From the NCBI GenBank assembly GCA_902563435.1, contig CACEXE010000011.1, forward strand, positions 1-42,168: 42,168 nucleotides of DNA. The letters run 5' to 3'. The notes under the pieces were generated by a model that did not search any database, had not been told where the DNA came from, and saw nothing but the letters and a program-made list of their open reading frames with translations. Shown piece after piece: positions 1-8,131 of this stretch; within the stretch, counting starts at the first letter, position 1, and each line of letters opens with the position of its first letter. This DNA is from an uncultured Pelagibacteraceae bacterium (GTDB taxonomy: Bacteria; Pseudomonadota; Alphaproteobacteria; Pelagibacterales; Pelagibacteraceae). A program made the translations under genes and the position numbers.

Positions 1-1
1 G

Positions 2-478
2 GCCAATCCTGATAAAGACGTAATTGCTTTTGTTGGCGATGGATCATACCTACTTAATAATTCAGATATATATTCTTCAGTAATTACTAATAATAAATTA
101 ATAATCATTGTGTGCGATAATGGAGGTCATGCTGTTATAAATAGACTGCAATTGTTCAAGGGTGGAAAAGAATTTAATTGTTTGTTTAACTCTTCAAATA
201 TTCAAAATTCCAAAGAAGTAAATTTCGCTCAACATGCAGCAAGCATGGGAGCAAAATCAGAACATGTTTCTAGTATTTCAGAATTAGAAGAAGCATTTAA
301 AAGAGCAAAACAATCAGATGTAACTTATGTTATAACAATTAAAACACATAGTTACGAATGGCTTGAAGGATCAGCTTATTGGGAAAGCCCTACACTTGAG
401 ATACCAACAACAAAAGAGAACGAGGAAGCATTAAAACTTCACAAAGAAGGAAAATCAAAACAGAGACAAGGTGTTTAA
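2..478 (+). CDS. iolD: IolD-like ThDP-dependent hydrolase, C-terminal part (5' end outside window)
   Basis: The frame is open from the first bases of the window, so this is the last ~158 residues of a longer protein. It shows the thiamine-diphosphate/Mg motif GDGS (visible residues 12-15) followed by the conserved CDNGGH region, which fits the C-terminal ThDP-binding domain. The order GDGS-x-L-x-NSDI, then LQLFKGG and EFN, resembles 3D-(3,5/4)-trihydroxycyclohexane-1,2-dione hydrolase (IolD) of myo-inositol catabolism, which opens the ring of the diketo inositol intermediate. Another acetolactate-synthase-like enzyme is possible because the N-terminal two thirds are missing. It ends 9 bases before the next oxidoreductase gene and is probably co-transcribed with it. 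Confidence 0.75.
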   Translation, partial: ANPDKDVIAFVGDGSYLLNNSDIYSSVITNNKLIIIVCDNGGHAVINRLQLFKGGKEFNCLFNSSNIQNSKEVNFAQHAASMGAKSEHVSSISELEEAFKRAKQSDVTYVITIKTHSYEWLEGSAYWESPTLEIPTTKENEEALKLHKEGKSKQRQGV

Positions 479-487
479 AAACTTTAT

Positions 488-1645
488 ATGAATAAAGTTT
501 TTAAAATTGGCTTAATAGGCTGTGGACATATTGCTGAAACATATTTTAGAGCTGAAAAATATTTTAATAATATAAAAATTATTAAATGTGCTGATATTAA
601 TATGCAAGCTGCAAAACGTTGTGCATTTAATTATGGGATAAAATTTTTAACTGTAAACGAACTTCTTAAAGACAAAGAAATTGAAATTATTTTAAACCTT
701 ACAATTCCAAAAGCACATTATCTAATTTCTAAAAAAGCTTTAACAAATGGAAAACATGTATACTCTGAAAAACCTTTAGCAATAAATTTAAAAGATGGAA
801 AAGATTTAATAAAACTTTCAAAGAAAAATAAACTTTATTTAGGTAATGCCCCTGACACTTTTTTGGGTGGTGGAATACAAAAATCAAAAGAACTAGTTGA
901 AAAAAATTCTATCGGAAAAATAAAATTAGGTAATGCAGTTTTTGCTTTTCCTGGAATTGAGTCTTATCACCCTAACCCTGAACCATGGTTTGCAAAAAAC
1001 GAAGGAGGTCCTGTTATTGATATGGGACCTTATTATATTACTGCTTTAGTAAATCTTTTAGGACCTGCAAGAAAAGTAACTAGCACCATCATTCAAGGTC
1101 AAAAATATAGGACTATAGGAATAGGACCAAAAAAAGGAAAAAAATTTAAGGTAGAATGTCCAACTACATATTTATCCACAATCACTTTTAAAAATAACTC
1201 TGTTATAAGATTAACATTATCATTTGATGTAATAGCTCATCAAAGAAATCATATTGAATTATATGGAGAAAAGGGGTCAATGATTGTTCCAGATCCAAAT
1301 ATGTTTGGCGGATCAGTGTTAATCTGTAATAAATTAGGGAGTAATTGGAGAGAATTTAAGACCACAAAAATGTCTTTGGGACGTATTAACATTAGAACAC
1401 AAAGTTCTAGAGCTAACGAAGCGCCAACCAATGCAAACTATCGAGGAGCTGGATTGTCTGAGATGGCATATTCAATTGAGAACAAAAGAAAACATTTATG
1501 TAGTGGTGAAATATCTTTACATGTATTAGAAATTATAACTTCAATTATGAAAGCAGCTAAATCTGGAAAATCTGTATCAGTAAATACAAACTGCGCAAAA
1601 CCAAAAAAGTTTTTAGAAATAGATGCAAAGAAATTGCTCAAATAA
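488..1645 (+). CDS. Gfo/Idh/MocA family NAD(P)-dependent oxidoreductase
   Basis: This 385-residue protein has an N-terminal Rossmann fold with the dinucleotide motif GLIGCGHIAET (residues 8-18) and the family's catalytic EKP motif in YSEKPLA (about residues 92-98). The second conserved block reads GGPVIDMGPYY, so the histidine usual in GGG-x-x-x-D-x-x-x-H is replaced by tyrosine; that variant exists in uncharacterised family branches. Members oxidise or epimerise sugars, inositols and their derivatives with NAD(P). Next to the iolD-like gene, an inositol or inosose dehydrogenase role is possible, but the family is too broad to name a substrate. The ATG start lies 9 bases after the upstream stop. 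Confidence 0.85.
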   Translation: MNKVFKIGLIGCGHIAETYFRAEKYFNNIKIIKCADINMQAAKRCAFNYGIKFLTVNELLKDKEIEIILNLTIPKAHYLISKKALTNGKHVYSEKPLAINLKDGKDLIKLSKKNKLYLGNAPDTFLGGGIQKSKELVEKNSIGKIKLGNAVFAFPGIESYHPNPEPWFAKNEGGPVIDMGPYYITALVNLLGPARKVTSTIIQGQKYRTIGIGPKKGKKFKVECPTTYLSTITFKNNSVIRLTLSFDVIAHQRNHIELYGEKGSMIVPDPNMFGGSVLICNKLGSNWREFKTTKMSLGRINIRTQSSRANEAPTNANYRGAGLSEMAYSIENKRKHLCSGEISLHVLEIITSIMKAAKSGKSVSVNTNCAKPKKFLEIDAKKLLK

Positions 1646-1651
1646 ATAAAA

Positions 1652-2674
1652 GTGAAAAAACATATAGTTATTTCTGATCCATTTCCAAGAAAATTAAACT
1701 TAATTTTTTCGAAAAAAAAACTTAAGGAACTAAAATCAAAATATAAATTATTAAAAGCTCCTAAATTAAATAAAAAAGATTTTTATGAAAAAAATATCCA
1801 TAAAGCTACATTTATATTGGGTCAACCAGATCTAAATAAAAATCTTTTGTCAAAAGCTACTAAGTTGAAATGTATTATAAATGTTGAAAGTAATTTTATG
1901 GATAATATTGATTATGATTATTGCTTTAAAAAAAAAATTGATATTATTGCTACATCACCAGTTTTTTCAAAGCCTGTTGCTGAAATAGCACTAGGTATGA
2001 CTTTATCTATATTAAGAAATATACATAATGCTCATTATGATTTTATAAAAGGTAAAGAAAAATATGGTTTAAAGAGTAATTTAAATGCTTCGCTTTTGAC
2101 AAATAAAAATATCGGTTTACTTGGCTTTGGAGATTTAGCTAAGGCGCTTTACCCATTGTTGTTACCCTTTACAAAAAACATAAATGTTTATGATCCTTGG
2201 GTGCCAAATAAAATTATTAAGAAAGCTGGCTTTAAATCTATAAATTTAAATAAAATGTTTAGAAATTGTGAGATTATTTATGTATTGGCTACAATCACAA
2301 CTAAAAACAAAAATTTAATAAACAAAAAATTATTGAATAAAATGAAGCCAAAATCTGTTTTTATTTTAATGAGTAGAGCAGCGATTGTTAACTTTGAAGA
2401 TCTTAAAAAAAGAATTAAAAAAGGGGATATATATGTTGCAACGGACGTATTCCCTGAAGAGCCGGTAAAAAAAAATGATCCAATTAGAAAACTTAAAAAT
2501 GTATTATTTTCAGCTCATAGAGCTGGAGCATTAGAACAGGCTTTTTTTGATATGGGTGAAATTGTTCTAAAAGATATGAGCCTAATTTTGAAAAAAATAC
2601 CTCCAAAATTCTGTAAAAGGGCTGAAAGAAAAACTATAAAGCTATTAGCCTCAAAACCTGTTGCAATTAACTGA
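1652..2674 (+). CDS. D-isomer-specific 2-hydroxyacid dehydrogenase family protein
   Basis: The 340-residue product has the NAD-binding glycine motif GLLGFGDLAKA in mid-protein and the catalytic Arg-Glu-His set of the family: Arg in MSRAAIVN, Glu in FPEEPV and His in SAHRAGA near the C-terminus. Such enzymes interconvert 2-keto acids and D-2-hydroxy acids, with phosphoglycerate, glyoxylate and hydroxypyruvate as common substrates. The start is GTG at 1652, six bases after the upstream stop; no better start is visible. The N-terminal 60 residues are unusually lysine-rich. The gene follows the Gfo/Idh oxidoreductase in a tight run, and the substrate cannot be assigned from sequence. Confidence 0.82.
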   Translation: MKKHIVISDPFPRKLNLIFSKKKLKELKSKYKLLKAPKLNKKDFYEKNIHKATFILGQPDLNKNLLSKATKLKCIINVESNFMDNIDYDYCFKKKIDIIATSPVFSKPVAEIALGMTLSILRNIHNAHYDFIKGKEKYGLKSNLNASLLTNKNIGLLGFGDLAKALYPLLLPFTKNINVYDPWVPNKIIKKAGFKSINLNKMFRNCEIIYVLATITTKNKNLINKKLLNKMKPKSVFILMSRAAIVNFEDLKKRIKKGDIYVATDVFPEEPVKKNDPIRKLKNVLFSAHRAGALEQAFFDMGEIVLKDMSLILKKIPPKFCKRAERKTIKLLASKPVAIN

Positions 2675-2696
2675 TTTTTTTATATTTTCTTCACTT

Positions 2697-3446
2697 ATGT
2701 CATCAATTAATCAACTACTTCTAGAGGCAAAAAGTGTAACAAAATACTTTGGAACTATAACAGCTCTTGAGAATGTTAATTTAAAGATACATGCAGGAGA
2801 ATGTCTTGGTGTTGTGGGCGATAATGGAGCTGGAAAATCAACTTTAATGAAAGTTTTATCAGGGCTATACAAACCAAGTGCAGGTTCATTATTCTTTGAT
2901 GGCAAAGAGGAAATTTTAGAAAGCCCTAAAGATTCTCAAAATTTAGGTCTAGAAATGGTTTATCAAGATTTAGCATTAGCTGGAAATCTTCCAATAGGCG
3001 AAAATATTTTTTTAGGACGTGAGCCAACCAAAAATATTGGACTACTTAAATTTCTTGATTATAAAAAAATTAAAGAACTTACAGATGCACATCTTGGTAA
3101 ACTAAAAATTAATGTAAAAAGTGCTGATCAAAAAGTAGAGGAACTTTCAGGTGGTCAAAGACAAGCAGTCGCAATTGCTAGATCAACAGCATTTAATGCT
3201 AAAGTTGTAATAATGGATGAACCAACTGCTGCACTTGCAATAAAAGAAGTTGGAAAAGTTCTAGACCTGATAAATAGTTTAAAGAAAACAGGCGTTGGAG
3301 TAATTGTCATCAGTCATAGAATGGATGATATTTTTGCTGTATGTGATCGTGTAATGGCATTATTTCAAGGAACAAATTTTGCAGAATCTGAATTATCTAA
3401 GACTTCAAGGGACGAAGTTATTGGATGGATAATGGGTAAAAAATAA
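2697..3446 (+). CDS. Ribose-type (CUT2) sugar ABC transporter, single-domain ATPase
   Basis: This is a 249-residue ABC ATPase with Walker A GDNGAGKST (residues 41-49), signature LSGGQ (150-154), Walker B with DEP (174-176) and a switch histidine in ISHRMDD. It is one cassette, like FrcA, not the duplicated ~500-residue RbsA form, so two copies probably pair with the permease. The frame is also open from a TTG at 2661, but that would overlap the upstream gene; ATG 2697, giving MSSINQLLLEAKSVTKYF, matches the family N-terminus better. It powers the importer formed with the permease two bases downstream and the binding protein at 4569. Confidence 0.9.
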   Translation: MSSINQLLLEAKSVTKYFGTITALENVNLKIHAGECLGVVGDNGAGKSTLMKVLSGLYKPSAGSLFFDGKEEILESPKDSQNLGLEMVYQDLALAGNLPIGENIFLGREPTKNIGLLKFLDYKKIKELTDAHLGKLKINVKSADQKVEELSGGQRQAVAIARSTAFNAKVVIMDEPTAALAIKEVGKVLDLINSLKKTGVGVIVISHRMDDIFAVCDRVMALFQGTNFAESELSKTSRDEVIGWIMGKK

Positions 3447-3448
3447 TT

Positions 3449-4462
3449 ATGGAAAATAAAGATCAAGAAAAAGAATCATTATATTTAAAAATAATGCCAT
3501 ACCTTGAAAAGTATGGAATACTTTTATTGTTAGTCATAATGATTGTAGTGATGCATTTTCTTCAACCAGATGTTTTTTTATCATGGAGAAATGTTACAAA
3601 TGTATTTAAACAAATTTCTTGGCAATCGATGTTAGCGTTAGGAGTATTCATGGTTATTGTTACTGCTGGTATTGATCTTTCTGTTGGATCCATCATGATG
3701 TTATCATTAATGATCCTGGCAATAGTTGCTAAAGCTGGAGCCCCTTGGTATATAGTAGTTATTACACCTTTGATTGCAGGTTTTCTTTGTGGTTTATTTA
3801 ATGGATTAGGAATAACATTGTTGAGGATGCCCCATCCATTTATAATGACTTTGGGTACTCTTTATATATTCAGGGGAACGGGAAATTTAATTTCAGGTGG
3901 AACACCAATAAGTGGTTTCACAGATGAGGTGAGGTATCTTGGACATGGACGAATTGATTTAACTTGGCTTGGCCTTGAAAAATCTCAATACCTTCCAGTG
4001 AGCTTAGTTTTAATCGCAATCGTATACATAATTTTTTGGATATTTATGAATAAAACACGGACTGGAAAATGGATATACGCAATTGGAGGCAACCCCAATG
4101 CAGCAAGAGCTTCAGGTATAAACGTTAATAAAATATTAGTGATTGTTTACTCTTTGTGCGGATTTTTATCAGGTATTGGAGCATTAATTTTAGCAGGAAG
4201 AACAGACTCAGGATACCCAAATGCTGGTCTCCAATCAGAATTAGATGCTATTGCAGCTTGCATTATTGGAGGAGCAAGTTTTTTTGGTGGAAGAGGTACA
4301 GTACTTGGGGTATTTGCTGGAGTCATGATTATGGGTATTTTACGAAATGGCCTTAATCTCATGGATGTTAGCTCATTTTGGCAACAAGTCTTAATAGGGT
4401 CTATAATAGTTTTGGCCGTGTATATAGATGTATTAAGAAGAGATCTTGGAACAAGAAAATAA
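3449..4462 (+). CDS. Ribose-type (CUT2) sugar ABC transporter permease
   Basis: The 337-residue hydrophobic protein has many membrane segments and the diagnostic cytoplasmic-loop motif of RbsC/FrcC permeases (GGNPNAARASGI, about residues 213-224), where the ATPase docks. The GIDLSVGSIMML and LGTLYIFRG blocks are also typical of this family. It forms the channel of the importer with the ATPase immediately upstream. It starts two bases after the ATPase stop, so translation is probably coupled. Substrates of the family include ribose, fructose, xylose, galactose and inositol; the sequence alone does not choose among them. Confidence 0.92.
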   Translation: MENKDQEKESLYLKIMPYLEKYGILLLLVIMIVVMHFLQPDVFLSWRNVTNVFKQISWQSMLALGVFMVIVTAGIDLSVGSIMMLSLMILAIVAKAGAPWYIVVITPLIAGFLCGLFNGLGITLLRMPHPFIMTLGTLYIFRGTGNLISGGTPISGFTDEVRYLGHGRIDLTWLGLEKSQYLPVSLVLIAIVYIIFWIFMNKTRTGKWIYAIGGNPNAARASGINVNKILVIVYSLCGFLSGIGALILAGRTDSGYPNAGLQSELDAIAACIIGGASFFGGRGTVLGVFAGVMIMGILRNGLNLMDVSSFWQQVLIGSIIVLAVYIDVLRRDLGTRK

Positions 4463-4568
4463 TACACTTTTTGGTTGAAATTCAAAAACATTGTCTTTTA
4501 TAAACAGTTGAATTTTTTTTAAAAATTTAATTAAATTAATGTTTAATAATTATTAAAGGGGTAAAAAT
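4463..4568 (+). promoter_or_regulatory. Leader region of the CUT2 binding protein with likely promoter
   Basis: The 106-base gap between permease and binding-protein gene is the largest in this operon. It is very AT-rich with several TTG-starting possible -35 hexamers (e.g. TTGAAT at 4508-4513) and AT-rich -10-like stretches before a strong ribosome-binding site, AAAGGGG, at about 4555-4561. No single promoter stands out. The spacing suggests the binding protein has its own start of transcription in addition to read-through. Confidence 0.35.
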
Positions 4569-5501
4569 ATGAGAGAACTAAACAAAAAAATTGTTGTTTT
4601 TCTATCAGCAATTTTTTTATTGATAAGCATGGGATCAGTTTCTTTTGCTGATGGACATGGAAAAAAAATCTTATTCAGTATTAAAGGACCTGGATCAGGA
4701 AACCCATTCTGGGCTTCTGTAACTAAAGGTGCTGAAGAAGAAGCAAAAAAATTAGGTGTTAAACTAATTCTAATTGCACCTCCACAAGAAGGTGATGTAC
4801 AAGCTCAGATTAACCAAGTAGAAGACCAACTTGCAAAAGGTGTTGATGCACTAGCTCTAGCACCAGGAGATCCAAATGCTTTCGCACCAATTGTTGATGA
4901 TGCGATTAAAAGTGGAGTTCCAGTTGTGTTTGTTGATACTAAAGGAATTAACGAGGGTGTAACTTTTATTGGAACAAACAATATGAATGGTGCAGAGTTA
5001 GCTGCTAAATTCATATGTGATAAAACTCCAAAAGGTTCAGACGTTGCAATTCTTACAGGAATTGAGTCACAATCAACTGCATTGTTAAGAAGAGATGGAG
5101 CAATCAAAGGATTTAAAAATTGTGGTTTAAATCTTGTTGCAACACAAACCGCAGAGTGGGATACAGCAAAAGGAAGATCTGTAACAGAGTCAATCATTCT
5201 AAAAAATCCAAACATTAAAGCAATATTTGCTTCTAATGACAATATGGGTTTAGGTGCAATGCAAGCTTTGAAAGATGCTGACATGAATGATGTTGTTGTT
5301 GTAGGTTTTGATGCTACACCTGATGCAGCTACAAGTATCTTAAAAGGTGAAATGACTGCAACTATCGCTCAGTTCTCATACAACATGGGAGCGTATGGAG
5401 TTAAGTATGCACTTGAGTTAGCTAATGGAGGAAGTATTGATCCTAATATTGATACTGGTACACAATTAGTAACAAAAGAGAACGCTAACGATTTTAAATA
5501 A
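4569..5501 (+). CDS. Ribose-type (CUT2) sugar-binding periplasmic protein
   Basis: This 310-residue protein starts with a clear secretion signal (charged MRELNKK, hydrophobic core, cleavage near SFA-DG at residue 27). The body matches the RbsB/periplasmic-binding-protein type 4 fold: FSIKGPGSGNPFW near the mature N-terminus, the DALALAPGDPNA block and the hinge-region FASNDNMGLG and VVGFDATPDA motifs. It captures a monosaccharide in the periplasm and delivers it to the permease upstream. It comes last in its transporter set, where such genes usually come first. It has a strong purine-rich ribosome-binding site and is followed at once by an intrinsic terminator, suggesting high-level expression. 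The FucU and kinase genes next to it suggest ribose, fucose or a similar sugar. Confidence 0.92.
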   Translation: MRELNKKIVVFLSAIFLLISMGSVSFADGHGKKILFSIKGPGSGNPFWASVTKGAEEEAKKLGVKLILIAPPQEGDVQAQINQVEDQLAKGVDALALAPGDPNAFAPIVDDAIKSGVPVVFVDTKGINEGVTFIGTNNMNGAELAAKFICDKTPKGSDVAILTGIESQSTALLRRDGAIKGFKNCGLNLVATQTAEWDTAKGRSVTESIILKNPNIKAIFASNDNMGLGAMQALKDADMNDVVVVGFDATPDAATSILKGEMTATIAQFSYNMGAYGVKYALELANGGSIDPNIDTGTQLVTKENANDFK

Positions 5502-5524
5502 TCTTTAGTATTACATAGTGATTT

Positions 5525-5558
5525 AAAGGGTGGAATTTTATTCCACCCTTTTTTTTTA
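5525..5558 (+). terminator. Intrinsic terminator after the CUT2 binding-protein gene
   Basis: An 11-bp perfect stem (arms 5525-5535 and 5541-5551, core GGGTGGAA/TTCCACCC) with a 5-base loop runs directly into a T tract ending at about 5557. It lies 23 bases after the binding-protein stop and 18 bases before the mutarotase start, so the kinase genes need read-through or their own promoter. Confidence 0.93.
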
Positions 5559-5563
5559 TGTAC

Positions 5564-5569
5564 TATAAT
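5564..5569 (+). promoter_or_regulatory. Possible -10 element for fucU, leaderless geometry
   Basis: A perfect TATAAT sits six bases before the ATG of the mutarotase gene, just after the terminator. Initiation 6-8 bases downstream would fall on or beside the ATG at 5576, giving a leaderless mRNA. No good -35 hexamer is visible, so this is tentative. Confidence 0.4.
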
Positions 5570-5575
5570 CTTTAA

Positions 5576-6037
5576 ATGTTAATTAATATTAATCCTGTAC
5601 TGAGCCCTGAATTACTATTTCATTTAAGGTCAATGGGACATGGTGAAAAGCTAATTTTAGCTGATGCAAACTTTCCCTCAAACACTACTAACGAAAAAGT
5701 TATTCGCCTTGATGGAGTAAATATTAAAGATGCAGCAACGGCTATATTATCTGTATTTCCATTAGACAGTTTTGTTACATCTAAAGGTGGATCACCAGCG
5801 ATTAGGATGGAAGTAGATGATAAACCTGATGAATTAACTGAAACTCATAAAGAATTTATTGATGCAGTTAAAACAGTTTCAGGTGAAAATTGGAAAGTTG
5901 GTTCAATTTCAAGAAAAGATTTTTATGAGGAAGCAAAAAAAGCTTATTGTATAGTAACCACCACAGATGCTAGGCCATTTGGATGTTTTGTGCTTACCAA
6001 GGGTGTAATTTTGCCAGACGGAAAAGTTTGGACATAA
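5576..6037 (+). CDS. fucU: RbsD/FucU family monosaccharide mutarotase (FucU type)
   Basis: The 153-residue protein opens with a pattern close to E. coli FucU: SPELL, then MGHGEKLILADANFP, with the catalytic His at 22 and Asp at 30. The DFYEEAKKAYCIV and PFGCFVLTKGV blocks also match. FucU-type enzymes interconvert sugar anomers (L-fucose, and ribose in the related RbsD) in the cytoplasm so that the following enzyme gets the right form. It lies between a sugar importer and a ribokinase-like gene, three bases before the latter. The GHGEK/DANFP signature is FucU rather than RbsD, which leaves the operon's sugar uncertain. Confidence 0.88.
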   Translation: MLININPVLSPELLFHLRSMGHGEKLILADANFPSNTTNEKVIRLDGVNIKDAATAILSVFPLDSFVTSKGGSPAIRMEVDDKPDELTETHKEFIDAVKTVSGENWKVGSISRKDFYEEAKKAYCIVTTTDARPFGCFVLTKGVILPDGKVWT

Positions 6038-6040
6038 TAA

Positions 6041-6955
6041 ATGAAATCTATTTGTGTTTTTGGTGTTTTTGTTGCCGATCTTTGTTTTGTAGCTAATGCG
6101 ATTCCTGAAAAAGGACAAACTATTTTAGGCAATAAACATATTGTTGGTCCGGGTGGAAAAGGATCAAACCAAGCAATTGCTGCAGCTAGACTTGGAGGTC
6201 AAGTTAATTTTATAACAAAGATTGGGAGTGACCAAAATGCTAAAATGGCATTAAATCTTTATAAGGAAGTGGGAATTAATAGAGACTCAATAATTCAAGA
6301 TGAAAACCAGTTAACAGGTGTGGCAGGTATAATGATAAACGAAAAAACTGGGGACAACGCTATAAACATTGTACCAGGTGCAGCTGGCTCTTTGACCAAT
6401 AAAGATATTGATAAAAATTTAAGTTTTATCATTAATTCAGAAATTTTTTTAACTCAGCTTGAAACACCTTATGAAGTAACTAGTTATGCACTTAACAAAG
6501 CAAAAGAATCAGGTTCAACAACTATTTTCAATCCAGCGCCTGCATCAAATATAAATGAGAATGATTTTAAACGTATGGATTATTTTACACCTAATGAAAC
6601 AGAAGCAAGTTTTTATTTAAAAAAAAATGTTGAAACCAAAATAGAAATTGAAGAAGCTGCAAAAACTTTTCTTAATAAAGGAGTTAAAAATATTGTTATA
6701 ACTTTAGGCTCAAAAGGAGTTTACTTTGCAAACTCTTCTGAAAGCTATTTTATTGATGCCTTTAATTTAAAAGATAAAGTTGTAGATACAACTGGAGCAG
6801 GTGATGCATTCAATGGAGCCTTTGCGTATGCTCTGTCTAAAAATCATGAGGATAAAGATGCTTTAAAATTTGCAAATAAGGTTGCTGGTATTTCAACTAC
6901 AAGAGTAGGAGCAGCTAATGCAATGCCCAATCTAGATGAAGTAGAACTCTATTAG
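6041..6955 (+). CDS. rbsK: PfkB-family sugar kinase, ribokinase-like
   Basis: The 304-residue kinase has both PfkB signatures: the substrate-binding GGKGSNQ near the N-terminus (residues 38-44) and DTTGAGDAFNG (249-259) containing the anion hole and catalytic Asp255. Length and the GGKGSNQA-IAAARLGG sequence fit ribokinase better than fructokinase or IolC. It would phosphorylate the imported sugar at the terminal hydroxyl using ATP, in the cytoplasm. It begins three bases after the mutarotase stop. Its TAG stop abuts the stop of the convergent gene at 6956, with no spacer. Confidence 0.85.
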   Translation: MKSICVFGVFVADLCFVANAIPEKGQTILGNKHIVGPGGKGSNQAIAAARLGGQVNFITKIGSDQNAKMALNLYKEVGINRDSIIQDENQLTGVAGIMINEKTGDNAINIVPGAAGSLTNKDIDKNLSFIINSEIFLTQLETPYEVTSYALNKAKESGSTTIFNPAPASNINENDFKRMDYFTPNETEASFYLKKNVETKIEIEEAAKTFLNKGVKNIVITLGSKGVYFANSSESYFIDAFNLKDKVVDTTGAGDAFNGAFAYALSKNHEDKDALKFANKVAGISTTRVGAANAMPNLDEVELY

Positions 6956-8131
6956 CTATTCTATAATTTTGAAATCAGACTTAAATTTATCAGTAATTGT
7001 TAAACCTAAACCTGGTATGTTATCGTCCAAATCTATATATCCATTTTCTGGGGCAGGATCACCTTCAAATATATAATAAAATAATTCATTGCCAATTTCT
7101 ACGTCATGGACAGGAAAAAATTCAGATATTGGACAATTAAAATTTGACATTGTTAAATGATAATTATGCATTTGACCAGCATGAGGAATAACTGGTACTT
7201 GATAAGCTTCTGCCAATGCATTTATTTTATTTGCAATTGTAAATCCACCAACTCTATTATTGTCATATTGTATATAACTGACTGCTTTAATGTCCAACAA
7301 TTGTTTAAACCCAAATAAGTTGAATTCATGTTCTCCACCAGAAATTGGAATTGCATTCATATTATTTAATTCAGCATATCCATGAATATCGTCTGCTATA
7401 ACTGGTTCCTCCAACCATCTAGGGTTAAATTTTACCAATTTTGGCATCATCCTTTTTGCATAATCCAGGTTCCAACCCATATAACATTCCATCATTAAGT
7501 CAGTATCATATCCAATAACTTCTCTAACTGCTTCAGCTAACTCAATATTTTTTTTCATGCCTTCAGGTCCATCTTTTGGCCCCCACCCAAATCTCATTTT
7601 AAACATTTTAAAACCTTGCTTAACATAGCTTTCAGCTTCTTTTTGCAAGTCCTTGATTGGTTGGCTGTAAAGTTTAGATGCGTAAACAGGAATTTTTTCT
7701 TTTGTTCTCCCACCTAATAATTTAAATACAGGTTTATTTGTAATCTTTCCCATTATATCCCAGAGCGCAATATCAATTGCAGAAATAGCTACCATACCCA
7801 AACCTCTTCTTCCCCACGCATGCGTTCTTCTGTACATTTTTTCCCAGATATAAGAATAATCAAAAGGATCTTCACCTAGTACTAACGGAGTTAAATAAGT
7901 ATCGATTGTTTTTTTAACCAACTGAGGTGCGAGTGCCGCGTTTCCAATTCCAATTATTCCATCATCAGTTTCAACTTCACATATTAACCATTCATTAAAC
8001 CTAAAAGAGCCCATAGCATCTGATTTTTCAAACAAAAGGTCTGATGCATTTGTGCAAAAATTGTTTTGTGGAGGAACTGTTTTACCATTCCATTGATATA
8101 CCTTGGTACGAATACTTTTTATTTTAGACAT
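6956..8131 (-). CDS. Enolase-superfamily sugar-acid dehydratase, L-rhamnonate-dehydratase-like
   Basis: The 391-residue protein has the MR/MLE two-domain layout: a capping domain, then a barrel with metal-ligand motifs LMMECYMGW (Glu215), WLEEPV (Glu241/242) and ISGGEHEF (Glu267), and the catalytic His317 in IPHAGQMH. The [13 protein letters not shown] stretch and the C-terminal [10 protein letters not shown] resemble L-rhamnonate dehydratase (WGPHDG..G, SEF). Such enzymes remove water from an aldonate to give a 2-keto-3-deoxy acid. The first metal ligand is Glu where RhmD has Asp. It lies one base from the PdxA-family gene, which is upstream on this strand, so the two form a unit. The real acid substrate is unknown. 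Confidence 0.82.
   Translation of the reverse strand: MSKIKSIRTKVYQWNGKTVPPQNNFCTNASDLLFEKSDAMGSFRFNEWLICEVETDDGIIGIGNAALAPQLVKKTIDTYLTPLVLGEDPFDYSYIWEKMYRRTHAWGRRGLGMVAISAIDIALWDIMGKITNKPVFKLLGGRTKEKIPVYASKLYSQPIKDLQKEAESYVKQGFKMFKMRFGWGPKDGPEGMKKNIELAEAVREVIGYDTDLMMECYMGWNLDYAKRMMPKLVKFNPRWLEEPVIADDIHGYAELNNMNAIPISGGEHEFNLFGFKQLLDIKAVSYIQYDNNRVGGFTIANKINALAEAYQVPVIPHAGQMHNYHLTMSNFNCPISEFFPVHDVEIGNELFYYIFEGDPAPENGYIDLDDNIPGLGLTITDKFKSDFKIIE

Noticed and set aside
2661-2696. Upstream TTG start for the CUT2 ATPase
   Set aside because: It would overlap the preceding gene and add 12 residues not seen in the family; ATG 2697 gives the usual N-terminus.
4147-4491. Open frame of 114 codons on the - strand in the CUT2 permease gene
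   Set aside because: Antisense to a conserved permease, no motif and no independent support.
4805-5284. Open frame of 159 codons on the - strand within the CUT2 binding-protein gene
   Set aside because: It is fully antisense to a clear gene, has no recognisable domain, and its composition is that expected from reading such a gene backwards.
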